Shown: positions 26,201 to 35,799, counted from the first letter of the stretch. The stretch is 64,000 bases of DNA from Warburgia ugandensis (GCA_035236585.1 CP141127.1:71839495-71903494), one strand, 5' to 3'. Notes: generated by a model from the letters alone, not told the origin. Program-made: numbers and translations.

Positions 26201-29200
26201 TGCAACTGCCAATACCAATAATGACCTTGCAGTTGTGAACTTTAATGTATGTGTGAAAGTTGGGGTTGCATCTCCAATCATCTTCTTTCTTAGGTGTGGC
26301 TATGAAATACGTAACCACATATGAAGTAGTAAGAGGCCCTTCCATCTGAGACTCCTCATCAACATTGCTTGCACCCTCCTCGGGTTTGTGAGCATACTTG
26401 CCACTTCTTCATCTTCTTTTCTCAAATGCAGATTTTGCTAGAGGCATTGATATGCATGGTGACTTGGTTTATCGCATTTAAAACATATCTAAAGTAGAGG
26501 ATCTAGTTATGGTTCCTTATATTTACTAGTCTCTGCCACAGGTTATATGGGAATTGGGGTTTGTAGCTTGAGTATTGGGATAAGTGTAAGAATCCATAGT
26601 TTAGAAACTATTCTTTCTAAATATAAGTGTCTTTAGATATCGCTCAAACTCAAGGGTAAGTGATAAGAATCCTTGACAGTAATAAAAAGATTTGGCATCA
26701 TTTCTTCTTAGATATTAGCAAGGAACCCATTTCGAAACCGAGGTGTTAGTTGACGATGTTCTTCAATGTCACATCGAACTATTAATTCATGAAACTTGCT
26801 CTTGTACTCTGAGACGGACATTGTACCTAGCATAATTTGTCCATTTGATACAAGATGCAATCCATATAGGTGAGTGAGAGGTATTTTTCTTTTAATTTCT
26901 CTGTCATCTCTTCTCTATATCCTATAGGTGCTTGCTAAGAACAAGCAAGTTGCCTCTTTACATCATCTAATGAATTTTGGTTGGAAATGTAATTTCATTT
27001 TTGCAAGTCAAACCCTACAACTGTTGTACATTTCATACCAATCAAAATAATAATCCATATAGCTAGTGTACGTTGTTCATCTGATCCAAGAGGTGATTCA
27101 TATAGGTGATTGAGAGGTAATTTTCTTTTAATTTCTCTTTTATCTTTTCCTAATGTTCTATAGGTGCTTGTGAGAATGAACAAGTTGTCTGTCTACATTC
27201 ATCCAATGAATTTTGGTTGAATTTGCTAATTTGTTTTTTGTAGATCAAACCCTACAATTTATTTCAGAAATCATACCAATAAAAATAATAATCCTTGTCA
27301 GCTAACTAATTATTGAAAGATTTTAGGATCTACTTATCCATCAAAGCTAGGAGCCTTAACTTGTGTCCATTTTTGTGATGTTGTCCTCCCAATTGCTACC
27401 ATTATGTCTGCCTCGAAATCATACCCACAATCATAGTCATTTATATCCCTCTCATATGCTGTGTATTCTCAATGATGAATATCGATACTCTTTGTGAAGG
27501 GTTCTCTGTTCTGGTCAGCAAGACTTGTTTGCCTCATTTTTGCCCCTTTCTACTAATATTGTAATTTATTTTTTTGAGTTTGACAAACCTTCACGTGCTA
27601 CTCTGTCTACCTGTTTGAGGCTTTCTCTACTCTTAGGGTTTAGTGGATTTTCACTTGCACGTGCATGTGTCTCTTTCCTGCTTGCATTTCTTGGGATTAG
27701 TTCTAAGGCTTCTAGATGACCTCTTAACTGATCAACATTAATGACTAAATGTGCTTGTGGGACTCGGATATTGATCTATGGTATCATTAAGGTCCAACAA
27801 TAGTTGGTCACACTCCCACATAGTTTAACAGGAGGCCTAAATTGTGCACTACTATGCGTAATCATGATATACTTGGCTAAAAAGAGACAACAAACAAAGT
27901 AAAAAAAAGGGCAGCCCCGATGCACGAAGCTCCGCCTATGCGGGGTTCGGGGAAGGGGGCGGACCACAAGAGCCTAAGGTACACAGCCTTACCTTGCATT
28001 TTGCAAGAAGCTGTTTCCATGCCTTGAACCCGTGACCTCAAGGTCACATGATGACAACTTTTACTGTTGCGCCAAGGCTCCCCTTCTACAACAAACAAAG
28101 TCATTATCATAAATAAAATAAACTGGCTGCTTTCGCATTGTTTTATTTATTTATTTATTAATGAATGCAGCTGAGATATGTTAAACAAAAATTTATTTTT
28201 TCAATACTATTGACCCTCTGTGGTCCGCCTCTTCCCCGGACCTAGCATATGTGGGAGCTTTGTGCACTTGGCTGCCCTTTTTTGATGCAGCTGTGATATT
28301 TTAAAAGAAAATTTTAAATAAATGAAGTAATAAACGTCTATGTAGTTAAAGGCGCGAGGCGCAAAGGGGTGCGCCTAGAGCCTGGGGCGCCTAGGGGCGC
28401 GCTTGGAGCCTGAGGCGCAAAATTATATTTTTCATAATTAAAAATTAGCTAAAAATACAAAAAAAGCATGAAAAATACAGCATACATGAAGACACAAGCA
28501 TGGGAAAGCTATATATGTGTATAAGAATAGGTATTAACTAATAAATATAAATAAAACAAATTTTTTCTAATTTTCGTAAGTTTTATTTTCAGAAAAATTG
28601 AACAAAATAACACTACAATACAAAAAAAGCATGAAAAGTACATCATACATGAAGATACAAGCATGAGTAAGCTATATATGTGGATAAGAATAGGTATTAA
28701 CTAATAAATATAAAAAAGAACAATTTTTTCCTAATTTTTGTAACTTTTTTTTTGGAAAAATTAAAAAAATAACCCTGAATTACAAAAAAAAGATGAAAAA
28801 ATGATCACACATGAAGATGCAAGCATGGGAAAGCTATATATATGTGGATAGAAATACGTTTCAATGAAGAAATACAAAAAAACGACACCTTTTTTTATTT
28901 CCATAACTGATTTTTTTGGAAAAACAGTAAAAAGCCTAAAAACAAACTCAAATCTAGAGCAAAGAAGTATAAAACTCAAATGGAATGTTTTCTTATACAT
29001 ATAGAACTAAAACCCATCAAGATCTATGGAAAATAGTTAACAAAAAACAAAAAATTTGAAAAAACGGTACTGGTTTTTACGTTTTTTACAGAAACTGTAT
29101 ACAAATGCTAAAATTCGTAAATCCATACCTTTTTTGGCTTAGATCTGTGAAAGATCAAAGAGGAATGGTCGTTTTCACCTTCTCAGGAGGTTGGAAGATT

Positions 29201-32200
29201 GAAATTAGGGTTGGAAGGTGAAAAACCAAAAAAAAAAACGACATTTATACGTTACCGGGTTCAGGGGTGCCCAGGCCCACACAGGCACACCCAGGCGCCT
29301 GTGCCTCATTTCCTCTGCGCCTGGCACTCTCCCAGGCGCTTACCCGTCGACTTGCGCCTAGGCGCGCCTTTAACTACATAGACAAACATGGCAAGTATAA
29401 GTTACGTTATTTAAAAGCATCAAAGGAATCCTTTGTCAATTTATAAGTGAAAGAAATTCAACACCTTAGGATGCTCCCAAATCAAAATCTAACATATAAA
29501 GTAACTCAAATGCTAAAGTGGGAAGACTTAGCAAAGTAGGGAAGAAGCCACATAATGTAATATGGGGTCTATTTTTTTTTAAAGATTAAATGGGTTGGAA
29601 AATGGAATAGAAAGGACATAATTGAAATAAATGGCAAGAAAAGGGTGTAACTGAAATAAGCAGAAACAGAAGGTTGTAAATGAAATAAAAAGAAACAGAA
29701 GGGCATAAGTGAAATGAATGGAGACTAAAGGGCAAGTGTAATAATAAAAATAAAGGGGAAGAATGAAATTAAACGAAAGAATAAAGAATGACTTGAGTTT
29801 AAAGAAGAAAACCCAGGCAGTTCAGCTGGGCTTTCTTCTACCTTGTGCTAGGACTTGCAAACTCTGGTTGGTTGTGTACTAAAGGTCTGAGATGAAGGCA
29901 GGGAAGATGACAGGCGATGCAAAACAATGATGACAACAAATATCTGTTTTTCGATAAGGACAATGAGAGTGTAGACTTCTTCTGTTCTTCTTGTTACGAC
30001 TTTTAGATCCTTGTTGGTTGCTGTGCAACAGAACTAGGATGAATATGAGGACAACAATGGACAATGAAGATCAGTTTTTTTCAGCAATGATGATGACAAT
30101 GATGCATATCAGCAATTTCTGGCTACTGCATGAGGATGTAGGGTTGTCCTTTTCTTGATTTTGAACTTATCACAAGGCAAACCAGGCAAAAGATGATGAT
30201 TTCCAAACCAGGTTTGGCTCTGATACCATATTTCCTGAAGAAAGGGGAGTTATACAATGTTTTTGATGGAAGAGGAATGCATTTAAAGTTATTAAGGAAA
30301 TGTTGCCTCATACTCCTGTATTGAGGCTGCTAGAGTTTGATAAAGTCTTTGAGGTTGGATGTGATGCCTCTAGAGTCGGGGTAGTAGTGCTGAGTTAGAG
30401 GGCCATCCTATTGCCTAGTTCAATAAGAAATTGGATGAGGCTCGACAAAAATACTCCAGCTATAATTGAGATTTTGATGCGGTGATCCAAGCCCTTAGGT
30501 TTTGGCATCTGTACTTGCTACCTAGGGAGTTTATTTTGTTCTCTGACCACCGAGCCCTTCAATACTTGAACTCTTAGAAGAAATTAGGGCATCGACATGC
30601 AAAGTACGTTGAATTTTGCAAGAGCACACTTTTATACTCAAACATTGTGTTGTAGTCAATGACAAACCCATTGATGATCTAAGCAGAGTAGCTTTCATTT
30701 TTGTACACTATTAATGTGGAGGTAGTGGGTTTCAATTGTCTGATTTGAGATTAATCAACTTGTTTAGACTTTGGTGAGATATATACCTTATTGGCTAGTG
30801 ATTCTTAGTTTGTCTTTAAGAGATTTTCTTATTTGAGAATTCTATGCAAGCAGAGCTGTTGGTCCTGTTGGTTGCAACAAACCATTGCTATGTTCGAGGA
30901 TAGATTTTATTGGCCTAGTCTCAAACACTACATGGTACATATTATTGCTTAGCATTGTACTTGTCAAGCTGCGACAGGTAGGAAATAAAATACATGCCTT
31001 TACACAACTCTACTTGTTCCTCATACTCCTTGGTGGGATCTTAGTATGGACTTTATTGCCTAGGACATGAGGGGCATGATTTCATTTTATGTAGTTGTAG
31101 ATTGTTTCTTAATGATGTCCCATTTCATTACATGCAGTAAATCAACCGATGCATCACACATTTCAAAGTTGTTCTTCAGTGAGATCGCAAGGTTGCATGG
31201 TCTTCCTAAGACTATAGTGTCTGTCAGAATTGTTTTTAGAGAACCCTTTGGAAAATGCATAACACACATGTCTCAAGTTTTCTGCTGCATATTATCCTTA
31301 GACTGATGGCTAGACCAAAGTAGTAAATAGGGGTTTAGGTAACTTCTTACATTGTCTAGTTGATGACCATTTCTCTAATTGGGATAGGGGGAGTTTGCAT
31401 ATAATAATTCCATGAATAGGTACTTAGAGTTAGTCAGTTTCTGTGTGTGACTGGTTATCAAATTAGGAAGCCTGTTGTTGATCCCCATTCCCATTGCATC
31501 TTAGACCTAGTTAGTCTGCACAGTCATTTGCCCAACACATCCTTGATTTGCACGTTGAGATTCGTTGAAAGATTAATTTAAATAATGAAACTGCAAGACT
31601 GCTGTAGATGTACATTGCAGGTTCTAGGAATTTTCTGAAGAAGACATGGTGATGGTTCGAGTTCATCCAAAAGGGTTACCTGTGGGGACCTAAAGAAATG
31701 ATAGGCCAAAGGAACTGTACCATATCACATCTGACAGCCAACTAGTGCAAATGCTTGTGTTGGAAATCCCAAGTAATGTGGGAAATAGTCCTAAATTTAA
31801 TGTGGACTTGACTTTATGCCATGAACCTTCTGATGTACCCCTTTCCTTTCCCATGTCCTGCCTCTACTGATGCCATTGCTCTTCCATTGCACGCATCGGT
31901 TACTCTAGTAATCCGAGCCACCTTTTGAAAATGTTAAGACAGCACAACACTGATGAGATTGAGGACAGTGTGGATGAATTGACAGTTTTGAGACGAAACG
32001 GGAACTTTTGCAAGTTCCTTGTAAAGTGGCATCATCACTCAGTCTTAGATTGCACTTGGACTACAGATTCTAAACTTCATTGACTAAATCCAATTCTTTT
32101 GGAGCTATACTTGAGCTTTCATTTGCTGGAGTCAAATCCTTCCAAGCCAGGGAGAGATGATGGGGATAGAATTCATGGTCCCCTCGAGGCCATTAGGGGC

Positions 32201-35200
32201 ATAGAGAAAATTTTGTTTAATTGTATTTGTTTATGCTGGGATAATTAAGTTCTTTTCTAATTTAGGAAATTTTCTTTACATTCCTATAAGTATTTGTAAA
32301 CAACACAGTTGGGCAGTTTTGGAGATTGAAAATTTGAGCTTTATGATTGAAATTCGTTCAAAATGTCTTGTTGATTGCCATATTTTTCTGGATCGTTGTT
32401 ACATACTTATGAGAACATAGAAAAGCTAATAAAGTTGTGCTATGACCACTAAAGATTTAGTTAACTTGCTAAGATTCTGTTTTATCAGCAGAGTCCTGAA
32501 ACCTGCAAAGTAGAAAATACCAAACCCTTATTAGCCTCTCACTTGTTTGCACTAACTTTACAGTAAGGTTTGTCAAATTCATTGCATTGGACAAATTTCT
32601 TGTTATTAAGGAAGGGCCATCTTACGAAGTTAAAGTTCTAGATATCACTACCTAAACATCAGATTTTCAAAAAAATTTCCTGGTCATCTTGCGAACCTGG
32701 TTGGGACCCTATCAAATGATTCACTGAAAATAGAACTCTCATGCTCATCTATCTACACATGCCAAGGCAGGGAGGGCGTATAGGTGAGATAAGTCTAAAT
32801 CCCAAGTTTCTAGACATTGACGTACATTTTACCCATGTCACATTCTTCATTCTTTCTTGGCTTAGTTGATAAAGAGGCCTATATTTCTGAGTTCTCTCTC
32901 TCAAATGCAAGTGTTAAACTTTTCCTTTTATTTTAAGATGCTGGAATGGATGCATCCTATCGAAGTAGCATTCTGGAATAGGCCAAAATCCATCTTGTTA
33001 GCAACCCATGCTCGTTTTGTTTCCTAGAAATTCTAGGCGTTATATGCTTCTTCTCATCCTTTTTGTAGTTGTCATAAAGTTTTCCCTGGAAGTGATTATT
33101 TTTGTTCATTTTTCTGCATGGTTTGCAAGATCAATTGATTATTTGAAAGCTTTCTTGTTGTTTCCTCTTGGGTGGTTGATGGGGACCATCATCCCATGTT
33201 TTTTTTTTTTCATGTTATGATACAGTTTAGTTTACTTGGGATATTTACCACCAAGGGTTTTAGGTTTCTTAGTGTGTTGTGACTTAAGTAGGGGCAATTT
33301 TGTCTTTTTAAAGATTAGGGTTGGATTTCCCCTACTTAAGATGTTTTTCTCTTTTGTTTGAGTAGTTTTTGAAGAATGATGAATGAAAATTTTGTTGCAA
33401 TTGGTGGATTCCTCGTTCTAGCTTCCTTCCCATAGGCATGAAGCCGCGTTCGGTACAAGGCCAAATCACTTTTGTTTCATTCTATTTTGTAAGCCAGTAC
33501 TTTTCTACCTTGTCTTTCAAAGGACAATTTCTAAGATGTGTGTTGTTATGTGATTTGCGTAAGGAATAACCTAGAATTCTTATCCTGCATAAAATTCTTG
33601 AATCGTAGATCCAAAGCTTAATCAGGACCGTTCATCAATTAGAAGGATGATCGAGATTGAAACTTCGATCTTACCTTAATCGGTAGAGATTTGAGGCAGT
33701 CTGCAGATCCTGTAACTCATTGTAGGCTATGCATGCTAATTAAGACTGATTTTCTGCATATTGAAGTGTTCGTCGTAGTTTAATTTATGTTTTCTTATTT
33801 AAGTTAATTCTGATATGATCTCAGCATATAGATTGGGTCATTTTGCTTGCTGTCCTACATCTGTGGGTACTGGTAAGCTTTAGTTGGTTGTGGTTCACAT
33901 TAGTATTTGTTGATATGTTCATGTAGTCTTTTGTGTTTTTTGAAAGGAGAGACGGTTGGCATCTTCCCTGACAGGGATGGTAACAGCCTTCGGGCTTACC
34001 TGTTACCACCCATCACGGTTCATGTAGTCTTTTATGTTATTTGTGCTATTGTTTGTGTGCTCACGTGTATACCTGTTTATTGAACATGTTTTATCAATGA
34101 TATTAATAATAATCTACCCAATCCATTACTAGTTTAACAAGTTTTACATCTATAGTTCTCTTTATTTGTTTAATCATTTCAAACTTCAAAGAGAAACTCT
34201 GACCACAAGTTTAAATGCAGGCTTCAATAATGTCCAAACATCTTACCAAGTCTGAGAAACCAAGGTACCCCATTGCACTTGCTTTATTTGGATTTCGTTA
34301 ATTTATATTGCTAAATATTATATTGTCTGCAGGAGAGTGAATGGCCATCTAGACACTAACATGGATTCCATCCTTTCTGGATCAGCTGAGGTATTTATCA
34401 TTAATTTCATTAGCCCTGCTTCCAGGACTTCCCACCATAACATTTTTAGCTCGACTTGAAACTGAACTTGGAAGATGGTACTTGGCACAATTAACAGATG
34501 CTGCTCATAAATGAAGATATTCTTCCATTCAGACAGTAAATTTCTTCGTGCACCTAAATATTGAACATAATAGAAGTACTGGCAAAAAGACATGCATCAG
34601 GTAGCTTACCAGGTCTCACACTGGGCAGATGCAGTTTGAAAGGCAATAACAAGTAGTGTTGTTCTTGATGATAGACAACATTAATTGGATAATTGATTCG
34701 CATTTTCATGGCAAATCTCAAGTCTCATCTTTCATACTTCTGTGATGATGAAAGCTTTTCAGCCAATCTTCAAAGAGTAGGATATGAAACTATTCCCATG
34801 AAGATGCAATAATCCCGAAGTAGGTTTTCATGTTCCTATCATGCCATCCTCTCCATAGATCTTCAAGTCCACTTCTTACTATCTCTGAATTTTTCCTTAA
34901 GAAGAAAACTTTGGTTTATGTAGCTTTCAGGCTGTATTGAATTGGGTTCCAAAATTTGTGGAGTTGCCTGAAACTCGACTCATTGCTTATAAACTCTTCT
35001 TTTGATTTGCGTAACAGTGAGAAATTTTATTTGCACTGTGCTCTGCAGGAGCATGATGACGTTTACATAGCTACAGTGACAAAACACTTGTCTACTGTTT
35101 CCTGTCATCTATACCATTTTTATCATGCTTTTATACTCACCTTATCTTTAATTTGCATTGCAGGGAGCATGAAACTTTTTCACAGGTTACAGGTTTCTGT

Positions 35201-35309
35201 AGTTGTAAATGTTTTTAGCTCAGTTAATCTAGAATTCAAGTCAGCTTTGTAGCTTCGACAAGAGCAGCAGCAACCGGAGACCCTGCAATCTGAGAATGTA
35301 GCCAGCTGA
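16195..35309 (+). CDS. MSD1: SSX2IP/Msd1-family microtubule-anchoring protein (17 exons, about 411 aa)
   Basis: Joining 17 exons in phase gives about 411 residues that match the SSX2IP/ADIP/Msd1 family throughout. An N-terminal segment (about residues 22-58) contains LNQTLVTFGFPASLDL, like the family's LDQELTTFGFPS. A long coiled coil follows (about 90-200) with MKKKEKEYIKLQERLNQVL, then RGTWNGKK and ENADLRASLRSMQMDM (about 200-252) and a second charged helix (about 310-350). Known for the family: animal SSX2IP and yeast Msd1 anchor gamma-tubulin complexes at microtubule-organising centres with WDR8; in Arabidopsis the Msd1-Wdr8 complex acts at cortical nucleation sites and helps recruit katanin. 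This symbol is also used for plant Mn-superoxide dismutase, which this is not. The gene stands alone. Its large size comes from introns of 3.4 and 11.8 kb filled with transposons. The C-terminal exons are the uncertain part. Confidence 0.85.
17389..18277 (+). CDS. MSD1: MSD1 exons 6-10 (coiled-coil core)
   Basis: Exons are 17389-17478, 17670-17732, 17897-17971, 18051-18116 and 18200-18277, each a multiple of three and in phase 0, giving residues 124-247. This is the most conserved part: QIHEMKKKEKEYIKLQ, ERLNQVLMEKKKESRSG, EGRQRGTWNGKKADSDFYKM and AYELKKQELMAENADLRASL. Exon 10 ends CAG followed by GCAATT, so its intron has a GC donor. Confidence 0.9.
18680..19089. mobile_element. Mutator-like MITE in intron 10
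   Basis: Terminal inverted repeats of about 45 bp begin GAGAAATGCTAAAG on the left and, reverse-complemented, GAGGAATGCTAAAT on the right. Both continue through GCTCCATATAA and GGACCACA. The flanks are AATGATTAA (18671-18679) and AACAATTAA (19090-19098), a 7/9 match consistent with a decayed 9-bp duplication. No transposase is encoded in 410 bp. Confidence 0.65.
19798..20006 (-). mobile_element. Au-type SINE in intron 10
   Basis: On the minus strand the unit reads from AGCCTTGGCAGAACGG (A-box region) through GGTGACGGGTTTGACA (B-box region) and AGGTAAGGCTGCGTAC to GGGCTGCC and a T-rich tail. This is the layout of the tRNA-derived plant Au SINE. AGCTAA occurs on both sides (19792-19797 and 20007-20012), a short probable target duplication. 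Confidence 0.75.
21725..22389 (+). CDS. MSD1: MSD1 exons 11-13 (second helical segment)
   Basis: Exons are 21725-21835, 21968-22045 and 22270-22389, all GT-AG and phase 0, giving residues 248-350. Exon 11 encodes MDMRDFLNAPNG followed by a Ser/Pro-rich linker (SEPPQSPLGG). Exon 12 encodes DVFDLPFHMARDQIEENL, like the family's DLSCETVREQL. Exon 13 encodes a charged coiled coil rich in Glu and Gln. Confidence 0.88.
23180..24266. mobile_element. Non-autonomous TIR DNA transposon, 1.09 kb
   Basis: The left end is CTAAGTTGTCAATCCTGTAC. The reverse complement of the right end is CTAAGTTGTCAATACCAGTA. Both ends continue in GTACC/GGTAC-rich sequence. The flanks are AAGCAAAT (23172-23179) and TAGCAAAT (24267-24274), a 7/8 match typical of an 8-bp hAT-type duplication. 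Internally there are partial direct repeats near 23690 and 23860 (CAAAAAATTTGGCAAA). No transposase frame is present; the small ORFs within are not genes. Confidence 0.7.
24786..25170. repeat. Tandem duplication of about 200 bp
   Basis: Two adjacent copies start CTCCCTCACTCACTAC at about 24790 and 24990. They share GCAAGAGAACTTTTTGTCTT, GTTGTGAGACAGGGC and GATAAGCTTAGTT. The second copy lacks about 20 bp (the CTTAACCATCTAGGCTCAGT segment). Confidence 0.75.
25690..25865 (+). mobile_element. Plus-strand chromovirus 3'-end/LTR fragment
   Basis: This stretch parallels 32150-32290, just downstream of the chromodomain of the larger fragment. Both share GGCCTCTAGGG/GGCCATTAGGG, TTTATTTATGC.GGGATA and TTAGG followed by a T-rich run. 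It therefore represents the pol end and start of the 3' LTR of a related element, cut off where the minus-strand gag/protease fragment begins. Confidence 0.5.
25870..27530 (-). pseudogene. Decayed Ty3/gypsy gag-protease fragment (chromovirus type)
   Basis: Read on the minus strand, the fragment starts near 27400 with KVKAPSFDG-type gag sequence (present as VKAPSFDG then a stop). It passes DYYFYWYDF and the gag helix motif EKIKEKLKENYL, and reaches a perfect CX2CX4HX4C zinc knuckle at 26485-26444. It ends in an aspartic-protease-like segment (frame 26345-26133) with GSCMNVVS and LKPEPHPQPYKVAW. The expected Asp-Ser-Gly of the active site reads Gly-Ile-Gly, so it is dead. Several stops and a duplicated gag block add to the decay. 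Its primer-site side continues at 29780-30228 beyond inserted SINE and MITE sequence. Confidence 0.7.
26848..27310. repeat. Tandem duplication inside the gag pseudogene
   Basis: Two copies of about 220-230 bp share CTTTTAATTTCTCT, CTATAGGTGCTTG, AATGAATTTTGGTTG and AAAATAATAATCC. The block covers the gag region around the EKIKEKLKENYL motif, so that gag segment is present twice. Confidence 0.65.
27901..28087 (-). mobile_element. Au-type SINE with 14-bp target duplication
   Basis: The minus strand reads GGGGAGCCTTGGCGCAACAG (A box), GGTCACGGGTTCAAGGCATG (B box), AAGGTAAGGCTGTGTACC and GGGGCTGCCC followed by a T-run. ACAACAAACAAAGT occurs at 27887-27900 and again at 28088-28101, a perfect 14-bp target-site duplication. 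The element is 187 bp and looks full length. Confidence 0.9.
28205..28283 (+). mobile_element. 5'-truncated Au SINE fragment between direct repeats
   Basis: The stretch TGTGGTCCGCC ... CCCCGGACC ... GTGCACTTGGCTGCCC plus a T-run is the 3' half of the Au SINE in plus orientation. It lies between GAATGCAGCTGAGATATGTT (from 28164) and GATGCAGCTGTGATATTTTA (from 28284). These flanking direct repeats extend about 33 bp at roughly 80 percent identity. Confidence 0.65.
28336..29383. mobile_element. MITE-like TIR element with GC-rich ends, 1.05 kb
   Basis: The left terminus is GTCTATGTAGTTAAAGGCGC and the right terminus is its exact reverse complement over at least 21 bases. Both ends continue in reiterated GGCGC/GCGCC words while the interior is strongly A/T-rich. 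AAAC lies on both sides; the duplication type is undetermined. The interior includes a 163-bp tandem array. No transposase is present. Confidence 0.75.
28456..28940. repeat. Three tandem copies of a 162-163 bp unit inside the MITE
   Basis: TACAAAAAAAGCATG or close variants start at 28456, 28619 and 28781. Each is followed by CATGAAGA.ACAAGCATG and AAGCTATATATGTG at matching offsets. The third copy is the most diverged. Confidence 0.85.
29780..30228 (-). mobile_element. Minus-strand retroelement primer site and leader
   Basis: GGCTCTGATACCA at 30216-30228 is, on the minus strand, TGGTATCAGAGCC, the primer-binding site complementary to initiator tRNA-Met. The minus-strand sequence leftwards is non-coding leader, consistent with the gag fragment further left on the same strand (27530-26444). 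No LTR adjoins the primer site; plus-strand pol sequence starts about 60 bp to the right instead. Confidence 0.55.
30270..32160 (+). pseudogene. Decayed chromovirus RNase H-integrase-chromodomain
   Basis: The plus-strand frames, broken by many stops, read RNase H (FEVGCDASRVGV near 30350; a SDH motif near 30545), then integrase with the zinc-binding region near 30950 and the core near 31080-31300 (VVVDCF, HFITCSKSTDASHISKLFF, RLHGLPKTIV; the second catalytic Asp after TIVS reads Val). Later GPF/HRR-type C-terminal remnants follow. It ends in a chromodomain (31952-32083). It is a fragment lacking gag, protease and most of reverse transcriptase. The chromodomain and the HGLPKTIVS core place it with chromoviruses. 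Confidence 0.75.
31952..32083 (+). pseudogene. Chromodomain at the end of the gypsy fragment
   Basis: The frame DEIEDSVDELTVLRRNG is followed by FCKFLVKWHHHSVLDCTW and a stop. This gives the LVKW and the second aromatic/Trp expected of a chromoviral integrase chromodomain, which in the family directs insertion through histone marks. This short frame is intact. Confidence 0.7.
32160..33480 (+). repeat. Probable 3' LTR remnants of the chromovirus
   Basis: Sequence after the chromodomain changes to AT-rich non-coding DNA. It matches 25790-25860 at its start and near 33370 reads GAATGAAAATTTTGTTGC, typical of the R/U5 part of such LTRs. The middle (about 32400-33230) is unassigned and may be another insertion. 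Confidence 0.4.
33917..34038. mobile_element. 80-bp insertion flanked by 20-bp direct repeats
   Basis: GTTCATGTAGTCTTTT(G/A)TGTT occurs at 33917-33937 and 34018-34038. The 80 bases between include GGTAACAG and CTGTTACC separated by about 13 bases, a perfect 8-bp stem with a GC-rich loop region. It looks like a very short retroposed sequence with target duplication. Confidence 0.5.
34221..35309 (+). CDS. MSD1: MSD1 exons 14-17 (C-terminus, partly uncertain)
   Basis: Exons 34221-34264 and 34333-34390 join in phase 2 to read SIMSKHLTKSEKPR then RVNGHLDTNMDSILSGSAE. The preferred ending is exon 16 at 35049-35075 (EHDDVYIAT) spliced to exon 17 at 35253-35309 (LRQEQQQPETLQSENVAS, stop). All phases agree. 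An alternative mini-exon at 35164-35185 (EHETFSQ after one leading base) resembles exon 16 at its start. It is compatible in frame with exon 17 but not with the phase-0 end of exon 15 or exon 16. Confidence 0.65.
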
Positions 35310-35799
35310 TTTGTAGTTCTAAGATATACCACTTTTTATTGGAAATAGTTGTTTATATGCAAGGTGTATATCTTTCTTTCCTATCTATCACATTTTCCCC
35401 ATCATGGAATTTTGGAATTTAGTAACCACGATCGAGCTGGCCAAACGAGATGAAACAGAACTAAACAGTAAATACGTATCCTACTTGAGCGACAATATTA
35501 TTTCATGGAGCTTGGTTTTGTGCACATAGATAAACAAAAAATGTGGAATACTTAAAGACGTTTTTGCCAAAGATAGAATTGTAGCTATTCCCTGCTATTC
35601 TTTTTCCATGCAAAGGCAATATCTTGGTTTCTCACATGTTGCCAATAGCAGCAATTTCCTCTCTTTCCATATTCCTTGAGACAAACACTCCAAAGAATAT
35701 CTGCTAATATAGCACTTTGCTTTTATTTTCTTCCCAAGGGAATTGCTTGGTGCCCAAACCACCTTGTTTTTGTAGAACCATTGGAAACGAGTGCATTTT
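35310..35799. other. 3' flank of MSD1
   Basis: It should hold the MSD1 3' UTR and polyadenylation region, but no clear AATAAA was noted. A minus-strand open frame at 35595-35846 overlaps the start of the copia LTR and shows no domain I recognise. Confidence 0.4.

Larger units (their letters stand above)
22390..34220 (+). other. Intron 13 of MSD1, 11.8 kb, transposon-filled
   Basis: The donor CAG/GTTTGT and acceptor ATGCAG/GCTTCA join two phase-0 exons. The intron contains a 1.09 kb TIR element, local duplications, two parts of chromovirus-type gypsy DNA in opposite orientations, an Au SINE and a SINE fragment, a 1.05 kb MITE and an 80-bp insertion. The stretches 22390-23170 and 24270-24780 hold nothing I recognise. 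Confidence 0.75.
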
